Source: Brasilonema angustatum HA4187-MV1
Lineage (GTDB): Bacteria > Cyanobacteriota > Cyanobacteriia > Cyanobacteriales > Nostocaceae
Direction of reading: 5' to 3'
DNA length: 64,000 bases
Assembly (NCBI GenBank): GCA_019359695.1
Contig: JAHHGV010000012.1
Location: forward strand, 62,001-126,000
Part shown: positions 49,732 to 58,643 of the stretch, piece by piece
Position numbering within the stretch: the stretch's first letter is position 1
Layout of the letters: every line of letters begins with the position of its first letter
Notes under the pieces: generated by a model
What the model was told of the DNA's origin: nothing
Databases searched by the model: none
Seen by the model: only the letters and a program-made list of their open reading frames with translations
Position numbers and translations under genes: made by a program

Positions 49732-49822
49732 GAATAGGGAACGCTTAACAGTGAACAGTTATCAGTTACCAGTTACCAGTGAACAATTGATCACTGTTAA
49801 CTGATAACTGATAACTGATAAA
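49732..49822. repeat. STRR tract (AACTGAT / AGTTACC heptamers)
   Basis: Tandem AGTTATC, AGTTACC and AACTGAT copies in both orientations around a TTGATCACTGTTAA centre, able to fold back. It forms the left part of a larger repeat later split by the element at 49832. No gene lies between 49567 and 50122. Confidence 0.75.
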
Positions 49823-49831
49823 AGTGTACCT

Positions 49832-49983
49832 ACTGGAGTTTAGACTAGTTCCCGGTGCGAAACTCAGAAGGCTGATTCTATCAAGCATAAAAACCAAGGT
49901 TTTGGTTCCTGGAAACATCTTAAATTCGTACCCTTATTTTTTGGAAATTTAGTTTTGCACCGGGAACTAGTCTAAACTCCAGT
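49832..49983. mobile_element. 152-bp MITE with long perfect terminal inverted repeats and ACCT target duplication
   Basis: The left end starts ACTGGAGTTTAGACTAG and the right end is its exact inverse, perfect over 27 bp and continuing with one mismatch for about 6 more. ACCT directly precedes (49828-49831) and follows (49984-49987). Joining the flanks gives AAGTGTACCTAGCTTCGCAA, which matches the unbroken sequence AAGTGTACTTAGCTGAGCAA near 12691, supporting a recent insertion. Confidence 0.8.
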
Positions 49984-50122
49984 ACCTAGCTTCGCAAAAA
50001 TCTTTGGAGGAGTCCTATACCAAGTTCGCTTAATCGCTACCTTGTATTTTGGGGTAGACTAATGGGAATTATTTTAGATAAGTTGCACTTTTTTCTTTGC
50101 ATTCTTGGGAATATTCCTACTT

Positions 50123-51196
50123 TTACTTGAGTGCATCACCTGATTTCACATCAAACCAGTGGATATTCTGGGGCGGCAAAGCTAATCTAATTTCTTCATT
50201 ATTCCATTTTTGCTCTGGGGGTAACAATGCACGTATGGTCAACGGTTCTGTTTCAGCAGTTGCAACACGCACACTGACCAAGTTATGCATACCCAAGTTT
50301 TCCACCAGATACACTTGTCCTTGGATAATCTGTGTATCATCGGGTTGTGCAATGCGGACGTGTTCTGGACGAATACCTAAGATAATTTCTGGTGGAACTG
50401 TTGGTATATCTGGCAAAAGTATGTTTGCATCACCTAAGATTGCTGAACGTCCCTTACAAGGTAGCGTGAGCAAATTCATTTGCGGACTGCCAACAAATCC
50501 AGCTACAAATAAATTAGCTGGTTGGTTATAAATGCGTTCTGGTGGGTCGAGTTGCTGAATCAGTCCGTCGTTGAGGACAGCGACTTTTGTTGAAAGCGTC
50601 ATTGCTTCTGTTTGGTCGTGAGTCACGTAGACTACTGGGGCTTTTTGGGCCGCAAATATTTGTTTTATATCTGCGCGGACTCGTTCCCGCAGGAGTGCAT
50701 CTAGGTTACTGAGTGGTTCATCCAGCAAGTAAACTTGGGCGCGACGCACTAAGGCCCGACCGACGGCGACTCGCTGTCTTTGTCCCCCGGATAATTGACC
50801 AGGTTTACGCTGTAATAATTCTTCTAATCCCAAAAGTTTTGAAACTTCCGTGACTCGCTGTTGAATTTCAGTGCGAGGAGTTTTTTTCAGCTTTAGTCCA
50901 GAAGCTAGATTTTCGTACACGGACATATGGGGATAAAGGGCATAGCTTTGAAACACCATCGCCATATTGCGATCGCCTGGTTGCTTAAATGTAATATCCT
51001 CATCCCCAAGAAATATCCGACCACGAGTCGGTTCCTCCAACCCTGCAATCATTCGCAGTGTTGTAGACTTACCGCAGCCACTCGGACCAAGTAAAGTCAG
51101 AAATTCATTGTCATCTACAGTTAAACTCACATCTTTAACTGGAATGACTTTGGAAGTATAAGTCTTATTTAAGTTTTGTAGTTCCAGTTTCGCCAT
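50123..51196 (-). CDS. Sugar ABC importer ATPase (MalK/UgpC type)
   Basis: The 357-residue protein has Walker A GPSGCGKST, a Q-loop in MVFQSYALYPHM, the signature LSGGQRQRVAVGRA, Walker B LLDEPLSNLDA and the H-loop VTHDQTEAM. A C-terminal OB/TOBE regulatory domain (about 240-357, with GIRPEHVRI) marks the MalK/UgpC family. It should power the permease pair encoded upstream (51379 and 52335). A 145-bp repeat element separates it from the permease gene, so cotranscription across that gap is likely but not certain. Confidence 0.93.
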   Translation of the reverse strand: MAKLELQNLNKTYTSKVIPVKDVSLTVDDNEFLTLLGPSGCGKSTTLRMIAGLEEPTRGRIFLGDEDITFKQPGDRNMAMVFQSYALYPHMSVYENLASGLKLKKTPRTEIQQRVTEVSKLLGLEELLQRKPGQLSGGQRQRVAVGRALVRRAQVYLLDEPLSNLDALLRERVRADIKQIFAAQKAPVVYVTHDQTEAMTLSTKVAVLNDGLIQQLDPPERIYNQPANLFVAGFVGSPQMNLLTLPCKGRSAILGDANILLPDIPTVPPEIILGIRPEHVRIAQPDDTQIIQGQVYLVENLGMHNLVSVRVATAETEPLTIRALLPPEQKWNNEEIRLALPPQNIHWFDVKSGDALK

Positions 51197-51225
51197 AATG
51201 ATTTATCTTTTGATTATTTGTTGAT

Positions 51226-51370
51226 TATAGGAATCCGGTTTGATTTGGTGAATTGACAAAGTAGAGGTAGGGAACAGGGAACGCTTAACAGGGAACGCTT
51301 AACAGGGAACACCCGAATGCTTAACATAAACTCTACTGAATTCCGTTCAAAATCAAATAGGAATCCTATA
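51226..51370. repeat. MITE-like element, TATAGGA(A/T)TCC family, complete copy
   Basis: The left end TATAGGAATCCGGTTTGATT is inverted at the right as CAAAATCAAATAGGAATCCTATA. The core holds GGAACGCTTAACAG tandem copies. It has inserted between the MalG-like and MalK-like genes of the sugar operon. Half copies of the family are at 6288, 26905, 39002 and 39465. Confidence 0.7.
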
Positions 51371-51378
51371 TCTGTTAA

Positions 51379-52263
51379 TTATCCCTTAACAGCACCAGCG
51401 GTCAAACCTTGAATAATCTTGCGCTGAAAGAACAAAACCAGTAAAACTAAGGGTAATGTTCCAATGACGGTTGCTGCAGCAATCGGACCATAGGGAATTT
51501 CAAAAACTGTAGCACCACCTAATTGTGCTGCTGCAACAGGAATTGTTTTCATCTCTTCACGGGTAATAAACGTGAGAGCAAAGATAAACTCATTCCAGGC
51601 AAAAATAAATGTTAGAATTCCCGTCGTTACCAAAGCAGGAAGTGTCATAGGTATTAATATTTGTATTAACATTTGCAAAGTGTTATAGCCATCCACTCTT
51701 GCAGAATCTTCTAAGTCTTTTGGTAACTGCTCAAAAAAGCTACGTAACACTAAAATTGTTAATGGTAAGTTGATAGCAGTGTAGGGAATAATCAAGGCTA
51801 AATAGTTGTTCCCTAGATGTAACTTTTGGATAATTTCCAAAAGTCCCAAGAATAATAAAATTCCTGGAAACAAAGTCACAATCAGAATACCTGCAAGGAT
51901 AACTCTGCCACCCCAAGGACGCAACCGTGCTAAAGCGTAAGCAGCAGGCGCACCCAGAACTAAAGACAAAACCGTAGAAACAACTGAGACAAAGGCACTA
52001 TTTAATATGTAGCGCACAAACGGACGACGAGTGAATAATTCCGTGTAGTGATTGAGAGTGATTCGAGAGGGAAAATAAATGGTAGGAACTTTTGAAATAT
52101 CTTGATTCACTTTGAATGAAGTTAGTACTTGCCACATTGCTGGTGCTAAGCAGAAAACGACTACTAGGGCAACTACTATCCAAAGCAAAATGTTTTCCCA
52201 AGATTTTTTTACTTTTGTTTTTTTTGTGGTTTTGGTAGTTAAAGTTTCCTGATGAACAGTCAT
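51379..52263 (-). CDS. Sugar ABC importer permease (MalG type)
   Basis: The 294-residue protein has six predicted membrane helices and a basic N-terminus. The cytoplasmic EAA loop, which contacts the ATPase, reads LPKDLEDSARVDGYNTLQMLIQILIP, closely matching the MalG/CUT1 consensus EAAxxDGAxxxxxFxxixlP. It is the second permease of the importer. ATG 52263 gives MTVHQETLTTK. The stop lies just beyond the repeat element at 51226-51370. Confidence 0.92.
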   Translation of the reverse strand: MTVHQETLTTKTTKKTKVKKSWENILLWIVVALVVVFCLAPAMWQVLTSFKVNQDISKVPTIYFPSRITLNHYTELFTRRPFVRYILNSAFVSVVSTVLSLVLGAPAAYALARLRPWGGRVILAGILIVTLFPGILLFLGLLEIIQKLHLGNNYLALIIPYTAINLPLTILVLRSFFEQLPKDLEDSARVDGYNTLQMLIQILIPMTLPALVTTGILTFIFAWNEFIFALTFITREEMKTIPVAAAQLGGATVFEIPYGPIAAATVIGTLPLVLLVLFFQRKIIQGLTAGAVKG

Positions 52264-52334
52264 AGAGATTTTCTATTTGAGTTTGTCATTTATATTTTTA
52301 ACACCAAGCAGTTATCAGTTATCAAGTAACTGAT

Positions 52335-53237
52335 TTAAAAGGTATTGACACGAGATTTTTTGAGCAAAAAACTAGCAATAATTACCGCTGCAACTAGTAA
52401 CAGGAACGTACAAACAACCAAAGCTGCTCCGTATCCAAAATCTAAGTAGCGCATGATGGTAGAATAAATATACAGCGACACCACTTCCGTTGCACCACCT
52501 GGACCACCCCCAGTCATTACAGCAATCAAGTCATAAACTCCAAAAGCTTGAGCAAACCGAAACAATGTGGCGATGAGGATTTGCGGTATCAACAAAGGCA
52601 GAGTAATTTGATAGAAGCTTTGCCAACGTGTTGCACCGTCAATTGCATGAGCTTCGTATAAGTCGGGTGAAATCGACTGCAAACCAGCTAATAACAAGAT
52701 ACTGATAAACGGAGTCGTTTTCCAGACATCTCCAATTATCACGGCTATCATTGCCAATGTCGGGTCTCCTAACCAGTTAATTCCACTTTTAATCAAGCCT
52801 AGCCGCATTAAAATATCGTTGACAACTCCAAACTGATCATTGAAAATCCAAGCCCAAGCAAGACCAATAAGAGCAGTAGGTAAAGCCCAAGGTAGGATAG
52901 CAATTGTACGCACCACACCCCTGCCAAAAAACTGCCTGTTCAACACTAAAGCTATACCTAATCCCAACAGTAGCTCTAGCAACACTGTTGCAAAAGTAAA
53001 TACTGTTGTCGTCCCGAAAGTCTGCCAAAAACGACCATCCCCCGACATCCGTACATAATTGCTAAAACCAGAAAAGACGGGTTGCAGATTTGTTGCTAAA
53101 TTTTGGGTAAAGAAACTTAACCAAAAAGCACGAACTATTGGATATCCAAAGACAAACAACAGTAACAGCAACCCAGGTACCAAGAAAATCCACGCTGTTC
53201 GTTGTTCTCGACTTCTGATCGTTTGTAGATTAGTCAT
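52335..53237 (-). CDS. Sugar ABC importer permease (MalF type)
   Basis: The 300-residue protein has six membrane helices and the EAA loop SPDLYEAHAIDGATRWQSFYQ, the MalF/CUT1 form. It pairs with the MalG-type permease downstream (71 bp gap holding short AGTTATC copies) and follows the binding-protein gene by 40 bp. Together the four genes form a CUT1 sugar importer; candidate substrates are trehalose, maltose, sucrose or glucosylglycerol-like sugars, with no evidence in sequence to choose. Confidence 0.92.
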   Translation of the reverse strand: MTNLQTIRSREQRTAWIFLVPGLLLLLFVFGYPIVRAFWLSFFTQNLATNLQPVFSGFSNYVRMSGDGRFWQTFGTTTVFTFATVLLELLLGLGIALVLNRQFFGRGVVRTIAILPWALPTALIGLAWAWIFNDQFGVVNDILMRLGLIKSGINWLGDPTLAMIAVIIGDVWKTTPFISILLLAGLQSISPDLYEAHAIDGATRWQSFYQITLPLLIPQILIATLFRFAQAFGVYDLIAVMTGGGPGGATEVVSLYIYSTIMRYLDFGYGAALVVCTFLLLVAAVIIASFLLKKSRVNTF

Positions 53238-53277
53238 TAGTTATTGTATAAGCCTGGTATACAAAGTTTCTCATCAA

Positions 53278-54591
53278 TTAGCCTTTAGCTTTTAGTAGTT
53301 GCCTAGTTTCACTAGCCGCAGCTTGCATTGCGAACTCAGGAGTCATGCGATTTGTGAGTGCTGCACTCAGGTAACGTTGCAAAATATCTGATGCTTGAGC
53401 ATATTGAGCAATGGGTGGACGTAAAACGGCTTTATCAGCTATTTTAAGTAACTCAGGATAATAGGGGTATTTACTAACAATTTGTGGATCTATAAACAGA
53501 GAACGTCGGCTTGGTACAAAACCCGCTTTCAAAATAAACTGGCGCTGTGCTTCTTCGCTGGTAAAAAATTGAATTGCTTTCCAAGCTTCTTTAGGATGTT
53601 TTGATAATTTAGCAATTCCCAGACCCCAACCACCTAAACATCCTCCTCCACTGTTTCCAGGGGTAGCAACCATTGGTTTAATGCCAATTTTACCTTTGAG
53701 AGGAGAATCTTGAGCATTTGCTAATGGCCAAACATAAGGCCAACTGCGTAAAAATGCTGCTTGACCACTTTGAAATATGCGTCTGGTATCTTCTTCGATA
53801 TATGTTGTTACTCCAGACGGAGAAATTCCTTCTTGAATCGTGTCTTTGAGAAAGGCGATCGCTTTTACTGTCTCTGGTTTATCTAGCCCCACTTCTAAAG
53901 TATCAGGCTTCACCCAAAATCCACCAAAACCTTGCAAAACTTCCACAAACATAGCAGCTGAACCTTCATACTGGCGACCTTGCCAAAGGTAACCCCAATT
54001 AACTTTTTGTTGTTCTTTTAAGGACTTAGAAATTTTCACTACGTCTGCGAATGTTTCTGGTGGTTTAAAACCTGCTTGTTTGAGCAAGTCTTCGCGGTAG
54101 TAGAAGACTCCAGCATCGCTTCGCACAGGAATTCTGTAGAGTTTACCTTCGTAACGTCCGCCTTCTACATCTTTGGGTGAGAATGCTGCTAATTCTGTTT
54201 TTGTGAGGCGATCGCTCAAATCTAATAACCATCCAGCCGCTGCAAATTTGGGTGTCCAAATAACATCCATATTAACCAAATCATAAGGAGAATCTCCCAA
54301 AATAAATGCTGAGGTATAAAGGTCTTCTAGTAAATTCGTCGAATTGGGACCTTCAACAATATTAATACGAATACCTGGGTTTTTTTCTTCAAAATCTTTG
54401 ACGATACCTAGCTTCCAAGGTTGAGCATCAGGAGCAGTCATCAGCATATTTAGGACAACTGGTTCCTGCGGTATGGCTTTTGGAACGGAAAGCAAGATGA
54501 TGCCCAGTAGAACAGCAAATAATATTCCTGTGCGCCATTTGAGTTTTCGTAATTTTTTCAGCTTTTGTTTTATTTTTTGGATTTTAGACAT
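53278..54591 (-). CDS. Sugar ABC importer solute-binding protein
   Basis: From ATG 54591 (MSKIQKIKQK) the protein has 437 residues. A very basic N-terminus precedes a hydrophobic segment (about 20-40), an export signal or anchor without a clear lipobox cysteine. The mature part has the extracellular solute-binding family 1 pattern: VVLNMLMTAPDAQPWK, an FEEKNPGIRINIVEG block, and FFTSEEAQRQFILKAGFVPS near the C-terminus. It is the first gene of the importer operon; the promoter should lie in the 153-bp divergent region shared with the ATPase gene at 54754. Confidence 0.9.
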   Translation of the reverse strand: MSKIQKIKQKLKKLRKLKWRTGILFAVLLGIILLSVPKAIPQEPVVLNMLMTAPDAQPWKLGIVKDFEEKNPGIRINIVEGPNSTNLLEDLYTSAFILGDSPYDLVNMDVIWTPKFAAAGWLLDLSDRLTKTELAAFSPKDVEGGRYEGKLYRIPVRSDAGVFYYREDLLKQAGFKPPETFADVVKISKSLKEQQKVNWGYLWQGRQYEGSAAMFVEVLQGFGGFWVKPDTLEVGLDKPETVKAIAFLKDTIQEGISPSGVTTYIEEDTRRIFQSGQAAFLRSWPYVWPLANAQDSPLKGKIGIKPMVATPGNSGGGCLGGWGLGIAKLSKHPKEAWKAIQFFTSEEAQRQFILKAGFVPSRRSLFIDPQIVSKYPYYPELLKIADKAVLRPPIAQYAQASDILQRYLSAALTNRMTPEFAMQAAASETRQLLKAKG

Positions 54592-54753
54592 TTTTAGCAA
54601 AATATCTCTATTCTAGGAAAAAATTTTTTAAAGGTTCTGACTGAAATATTCTACTCTAGGATTTGCGACTAGAAAATTTACTTAAATATTTTTTCGGAAT
54701 GTATCACCGAGCTAAGGTAGATAATAAAGATCAGGCTTGTTGCATAATAGTTT

Positions 54754-55912
54754 ATGAAGCTCGACTTGCAGAAGTTTTACCTGGCTTGCAACCCAAGCAA
54801 GACCTTAGTTGTGAGCAATCCTCTCGATAGACAATATTATATTGATTTTGCCTCAGTGCGGGGTGGCAGGATAATTGAAGAATTAAAAGAAAATATTACA
54901 TTTTTTTCGCCCGATGAGCCAACTTGTGAGCTATTCACGGGACATATCGGCTGCGGTAAGTCTACAGAACTGTTGCGGCTGAAAGCAGAATTAGAGGAAA
55001 AAGATTTTTTTGTCGTTTATTTCGAGTCCAGTCAAGACTTAGAATTGGGTGATGTGGATATTGCTGATATTATGCTGGCAATCGCCCGCCGAGTTAGCGA
55101 AAGTCTTGAAAGCATTGAAACACTGGAACTGGACGAACCTAAAGGGTTGAAAAGTTTACTTCACGGTATCACCAAACTCTTGCAAGCACAATTGGAAGTC
55201 TCGGCAGAAGCATCCATTCCGCTGGGTATTGGTAAAATTACAGCCAAAGCAAAAAGCAGTCCAGAACTCCGTAATAAGTTAAGAGAATATCTCGGACCTC
55301 GAACCAAAGGAATTTTAGACTCAATTAATGAGGAACTACTGCAACCTGCTGTTGAAAAACTCAAGCAACAGGGCAAAAAAGGACTTGTGGTTATCGTTGA
55401 TAATCTTGACCGTGTAGAGAATTCTCAAAAACCCTGGGGAAGACCACAACCAGAATATCTATTTGTAGATCGCGGAGAACAGTTACGTCAACTCAACTGC
55501 CATGTTGTCTATACTATGCCCCTTTCGTTGAGATATTCAAATGACATAGAAAGATTAACCCAGCGATTTATGGTCAATCCCAAGGTACTGCCAATGGTGC
55601 CTGTGCTGGAACGAGACGGTAGTGTTTTTCACCAGAAGGCGACTTCGTCATTAGTTATTGGTCATTAGTCATTAGTATGATTAAATACGAAAAATCATGT
55701 AGCGCAGCGGTTCCTCTTAGGAACTAAAACTACTAAGACTCGCGACTAAGGACTAATGAGTTCGATTTCCCCCCGGCTTTTTATGAAATTAAACGGAGTG
55801 AAAATTTCATAGCCGGGGGATGAGTGAAGAAGGAATATATTTACTCAAACAAATGGTGCTAGCAAGAGCTTTTCCACATGTACCAGAAGGGTACCGTTTA
55901 GAGGATGTCTGA
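54754..55912 (+). pseudogene. P-loop ATPase gene, interrupted and truncated
   Basis: The intact frame (54754-55668) encodes 304 residues of a P-loop ATPase. Walker A is GHIGCGKST, Walker B-like VVIVDNLDRVENSQKPWG, and a sensor-like CHVVYTMPLSLRYS follows. I recognise the family as a cyanobacterial AAA/STAND-like ATP-binding protein, usually longer. The frame breaks after ERDGSVFHQK at about 55639. The expected continuation GIYLLKQMVLARAFPHVPE appears in another frame at 55832-55890. Between them lies about 190 bp of GTCATTA-type tandem repeats and a hairpin. The 3' end is cut off at 55901 by the IS5-type remnant. Confidence 0.75.
55769..55819. repeat. Hairpin inserted in the ATPase gene
   Basis: CCCCCGGCT pairs with AGCCGGGGG, and ATGAAAT with ATTTCAT inside it, around a short A/G-rich loop. 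It forms the right part of the sequence that splits the ATPase frame. Confidence 0.65.
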
Positions 55913-56098
55913 GAAGTTTCTGATAGGTGATTTTGATCACGTAAGTTGCTTGAGCATTAAACGAATCATGGCAATATAAATGAATGTTTCTGTCGTCTGA
56001 GGTAAAATTTCATAATCTTTACTTAATCGTCGGCACCAATTAAACCAACCAAAAGTTCTCTCAACAAGCCAACGTTTAGGTAAAACTACAAAACCTTT
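55901..56098 (-). mobile_element. IS5-type insertion sequence remnant (transposase C-terminus and one end)
   Basis: Reading leftward from 56098 to 55937 the DNA encodes [24 protein letters not shown] and a hydrophobic tail ending [10 protein letters not shown], the C-terminal part of IS5-group transposases including the catalytic Glu region. The stop is followed by the element's terminal repeat GAGGATGTCTGAGAAGT (55901-55917). The N-terminal two thirds and the other end are missing. A solo copy of the same terminal repeat occurs at 42695-42711. Confidence 0.8.
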
Positions 56099-56100
56099 CT

Positions 56101-56262
56101 AGCAGTCAAGCTCTTATTGTTGCTGGCAATGATGGCAAGTTGGTTTTGAATTTGGGTTTAGATGATTTACTAAAACAAGGTTGCAACATAGCAGGTGATT
56201 ATCTCAAGAATAACCCGAACGTTGACAAGAGCGATCGCACTCTCTGCGACGACATCAAGTAA
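56101..56262 (+). pseudogene. Orphan C-terminal tail of a WD40-type protein
   Basis: The plus-strand frame, with no start codon, ends ...LGLDDLLKQGCNIAGDYLKNN then NPNVDKSDRTLCDDIK and stop. This tail (LDDLLxxGCxxxxDYLxxNPNVxxSDRxLC) is characteristic of large cyanobacterial NTPase-WD40 and related signalling proteins. It directly abuts the truncated transposase, so a deletion has removed the front of both genes. 56263-56453 contains no gene. Confidence 0.6.
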
Positions 56263-56453
56263 ACAACCCCAAAGTTAATCCACCACAGACGCGTTAACAA
56301 AAAATTCCCCCACAACTCTAAGCGACTTATACAGTCTTGAGAGATGTGGCGGAACAGCTAGGGATTTATTGAGGAACTATCACAATTAGAAAAAGCTTTT
56401 TAAGCCTCAGATTTAGTTTTCCCATCAGGAAGTTTCTCGTTAATCAACGGCTG

Positions 56454-57968
56454 TTAAATTTCTTTCCCAGACAATTGGCGCATGTGCCAATCTCGTGATT
56501 GCTGATGCAGAATTTCTAATTCTTCTTGAGATAGTATCTTAAGATGTCCCAAAACAATGACCATCCTTGCTTGAGACTGAAGTTGATTGCGGTGACGATT
56601 AAGAAAATCCCAGTAGAAAAAATTGAAAGGACAAGCATTTTTCCCAACACGCTCGTTGGGATTATAAGCACATCCTTTACAATAATCACTCATCTTGTTT
56701 ACATAGTTCCCAGATGCAGCGTAAGGCTTAGATGCCAAGATTCCACCATCAGCAAATAGCCCCATACCAATCACATTTGTCTGCATCACCCAGTCATAAG
56801 CATCAATAAACATGGCATGAAACCAATTTTCCACCGCTTGGGGCGAAAGCCCTGCAATCAGAGCAAAATTACTCAGAACCATCAGCCGTTGGATATGATG
56901 AGCATAACCAGTACGTAACAACTGAGTGAGTACCTGGTGCAGACAATTCATCTTCGTTTCACCCGTCCAGAAAAACTCAGGTAAAGGTTGGGTGTGATCA
57001 AACCAATTTTTTTCTGGATAATCTGCACTCACAAAATGGTAGACACCATGCATGAATTCCCGCCAACCCATGATTTGACGGATGAAACCTTCTATGCTGT
57101 TCATAGATAGTTGGTTGTCATGGTAAGCTTTCTCTGCTGCTTTAATAACTTCCAAAGGTTGGAGTAACCCGATATTCAGGTACGGGGATAGCATAGAGTG
57201 CCACATTGTCTCCTCCCCTGTCACCATTGCATCCTGGTAAGGACCAAACTCTGGTAGACGATTTTTGATAAACCAGTCTAATATTTCGAGTGCTTGAGAA
57301 CGAGTGACTCCCCAGCGAAACGGTTCTACTTCTCCGTAAAGTGGAAAACAAAGAGATTTAACGTGTGCAATCACATCCTGAGTAATCTCATCTGGTTCAA
57401 ACCACTTTGCTGGTGGCGTATTCAACTTACCTTTTGGCGGTTGACGATTCTGTTTATCTAAATTCCACTCTCCCCCGACTGGCTTATCTCCCTCCATCAA
57501 AATTTTAAAACGTCGTCGTCCTTCTCGATAAAAGCCTTCCATTCTTAAACTTTTACGACGTTTCGCCCAGGTTGTAAACTTTTCGACACTCCATAAAAAA
57601 TGATTGTTAGGAATAAGAGTAATTGTGCAATCTAAAGAAGCAAAATTTTGAATCATTTGGGTGAATGGTTTATCATTTGGCGTCATCACCCGCAACTGAG
57701 TGATTTGGTTTTCCTTAATCCATTCTTGGAGTGGTGTTTCAAAATCTTCTGTTAATTTGTATGTGACTGAATAACCAAATTCTCGTAATTCCTCAGCAAA
57801 ATGTCGCATTGCAGACCAAATCAACACCAGCTTTTGCCGATGGTAAGGGCGTTCTTGGACATGACGCAGCGACTCAATCATAATAACAGGCACTTTATCT
57901 TGACAACTTTGCAGTGCTGCTTGTTCTATCCAAAGTTGATCGCCTAATATCCAAACACCAATGGTCAT
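56454..57968 (-). CDS. Iron-sulfur cryptochrome/photolyase (FeS-BCP, prokaryotic (6-4) photolyase type)
   Basis: The 504-residue protein starts MTIGVWILGDQLWIEQAAL, the form of the FeS-BCP class. Four cysteines at 342, 430, 433 and 446 have exactly the spacing (88, 3, 13) of the [4Fe-4S] ligands of Agrobacterium PhrB as I remember them. The surrounding NKMSDYCKGCAYNP and KNACPFNFFYWDF are class signatures, and the FAD region MGWREFMHGVYHF is present. It should repair (6-4) photoproducts with light. It is intact although its neighbours on both sides are decayed. ATG 57968. Confidence 0.9.
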   Translation of the reverse strand: MTIGVWILGDQLWIEQAALQSCQDKVPVIMIESLRHVQERPYHRQKLVLIWSAMRHFAEELREFGYSVTYKLTEDFETPLQEWIKENQITQLRVMTPNDKPFTQMIQNFASLDCTITLIPNNHFLWSVEKFTTWAKRRKSLRMEGFYREGRRRFKILMEGDKPVGGEWNLDKQNRQPPKGKLNTPPAKWFEPDEITQDVIAHVKSLCFPLYGEVEPFRWGVTRSQALEILDWFIKNRLPEFGPYQDAMVTGEETMWHSMLSPYLNIGLLQPLEVIKAAEKAYHDNQLSMNSIEGFIRQIMGWREFMHGVYHFVSADYPEKNWFDHTQPLPEFFWTGETKMNCLHQVLTQLLRTGYAHHIQRLMVLSNFALIAGLSPQAVENWFHAMFIDAYDWVMQTNVIGMGLFADGGILASKPYAASGNYVNKMSDYCKGCAYNPNERVGKNACPFNFFYWDFLNRHRNQLQSQARMVIVLGHLKILSQEELEILHQQSRDWHMRQLSGKEI

Positions 57969-58259
57969 GTTCTCCTCTATGTCATGTAAAAAAAGTTCAC
58001 CCTTCCCGACTTCGTAAGAGTTGTCGGGAATCTTGTTGTGTACGAATAGTCAAATTTCTTATCAAATCTCTTAAGATTTTGCTTTCAATAATTTGCTAAT
58101 CTTGCCTGTATCCACTCAATATCTGGTTTTCCAAATGCGGGTGGTGGTGGTTGTTGACTGTAATCAATCGATAAATCGTATTTACAACAAACATTCCTCA
58201 TCATTAGACTTAGCTGTTGCTCAAATGCAGTTTGGTTCTTTACCTCGTGAGGATTGGTA

Positions 58260-58599
58260 GTGTATCGAGGGGAGATTTGGTGGGCTACACTTCCAGCAAG
58301 CGACTGGTTCAGGACCAGGCTATCGTAGACCTGTCTTGATTATCCAAGATGACGCATTTAACCGCAGTCAAATTCAAACTGTGATTGTGGTTGTCCTCAC
58401 CTCAAACACAGAGTTAGCAGAAGCGCCAGGAAATGTTCTGCTAGTACGAAAAGCAACAGGGCTACCACGTGATTCGGTTGCTAATGTTTCTCAGATTATC
58501 ACAGTTGATAAATCTTTACTCACTGAACGGGTATGTTCTTTGCCTTCTGACCTTCAAGAACAGGTGGATGAAGGTTTGCGTTTAGTTCTTTACCTTTAA
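58260..58599 (+). pseudogene. mazF-like toxin gene with a frameshift
   Basis: The frame from GTG 58260 reads VYRGEIWWATLPAS, the N-terminus of MazF/PemK endoribonucleases, then hits a stop at 58326. One base further the correct continuation TGSGPGYRRPVLIIQDDAFN is found, running to VANVSQIITVDKSLL and ending EGLRLVLYL at 58599. One extra base at about 58296-58302 therefore breaks the gene. A TAG at 58258-58260 overlaps the GTG, suggesting a coupled upstream antitoxin, but only its last residues (FGSLPREDW) look coding. Sequencing error or programmed frameshifting cannot be excluded. Confidence 0.75.
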
Positions 58600-58643
58600 A
58601 AACCTATCAACTGCAGGTATTGAAACCAATTCCACCTCCATCA

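Noticed and set aside
58089-58260. Minus-strand open stretch ending GKPDIEWIQARLANY upstream of mazF
   Set aside because: It reads somewhat like protein, but has no clear start, no recognised family, and overlaps the expected antitoxin region; not supportable as a gene.
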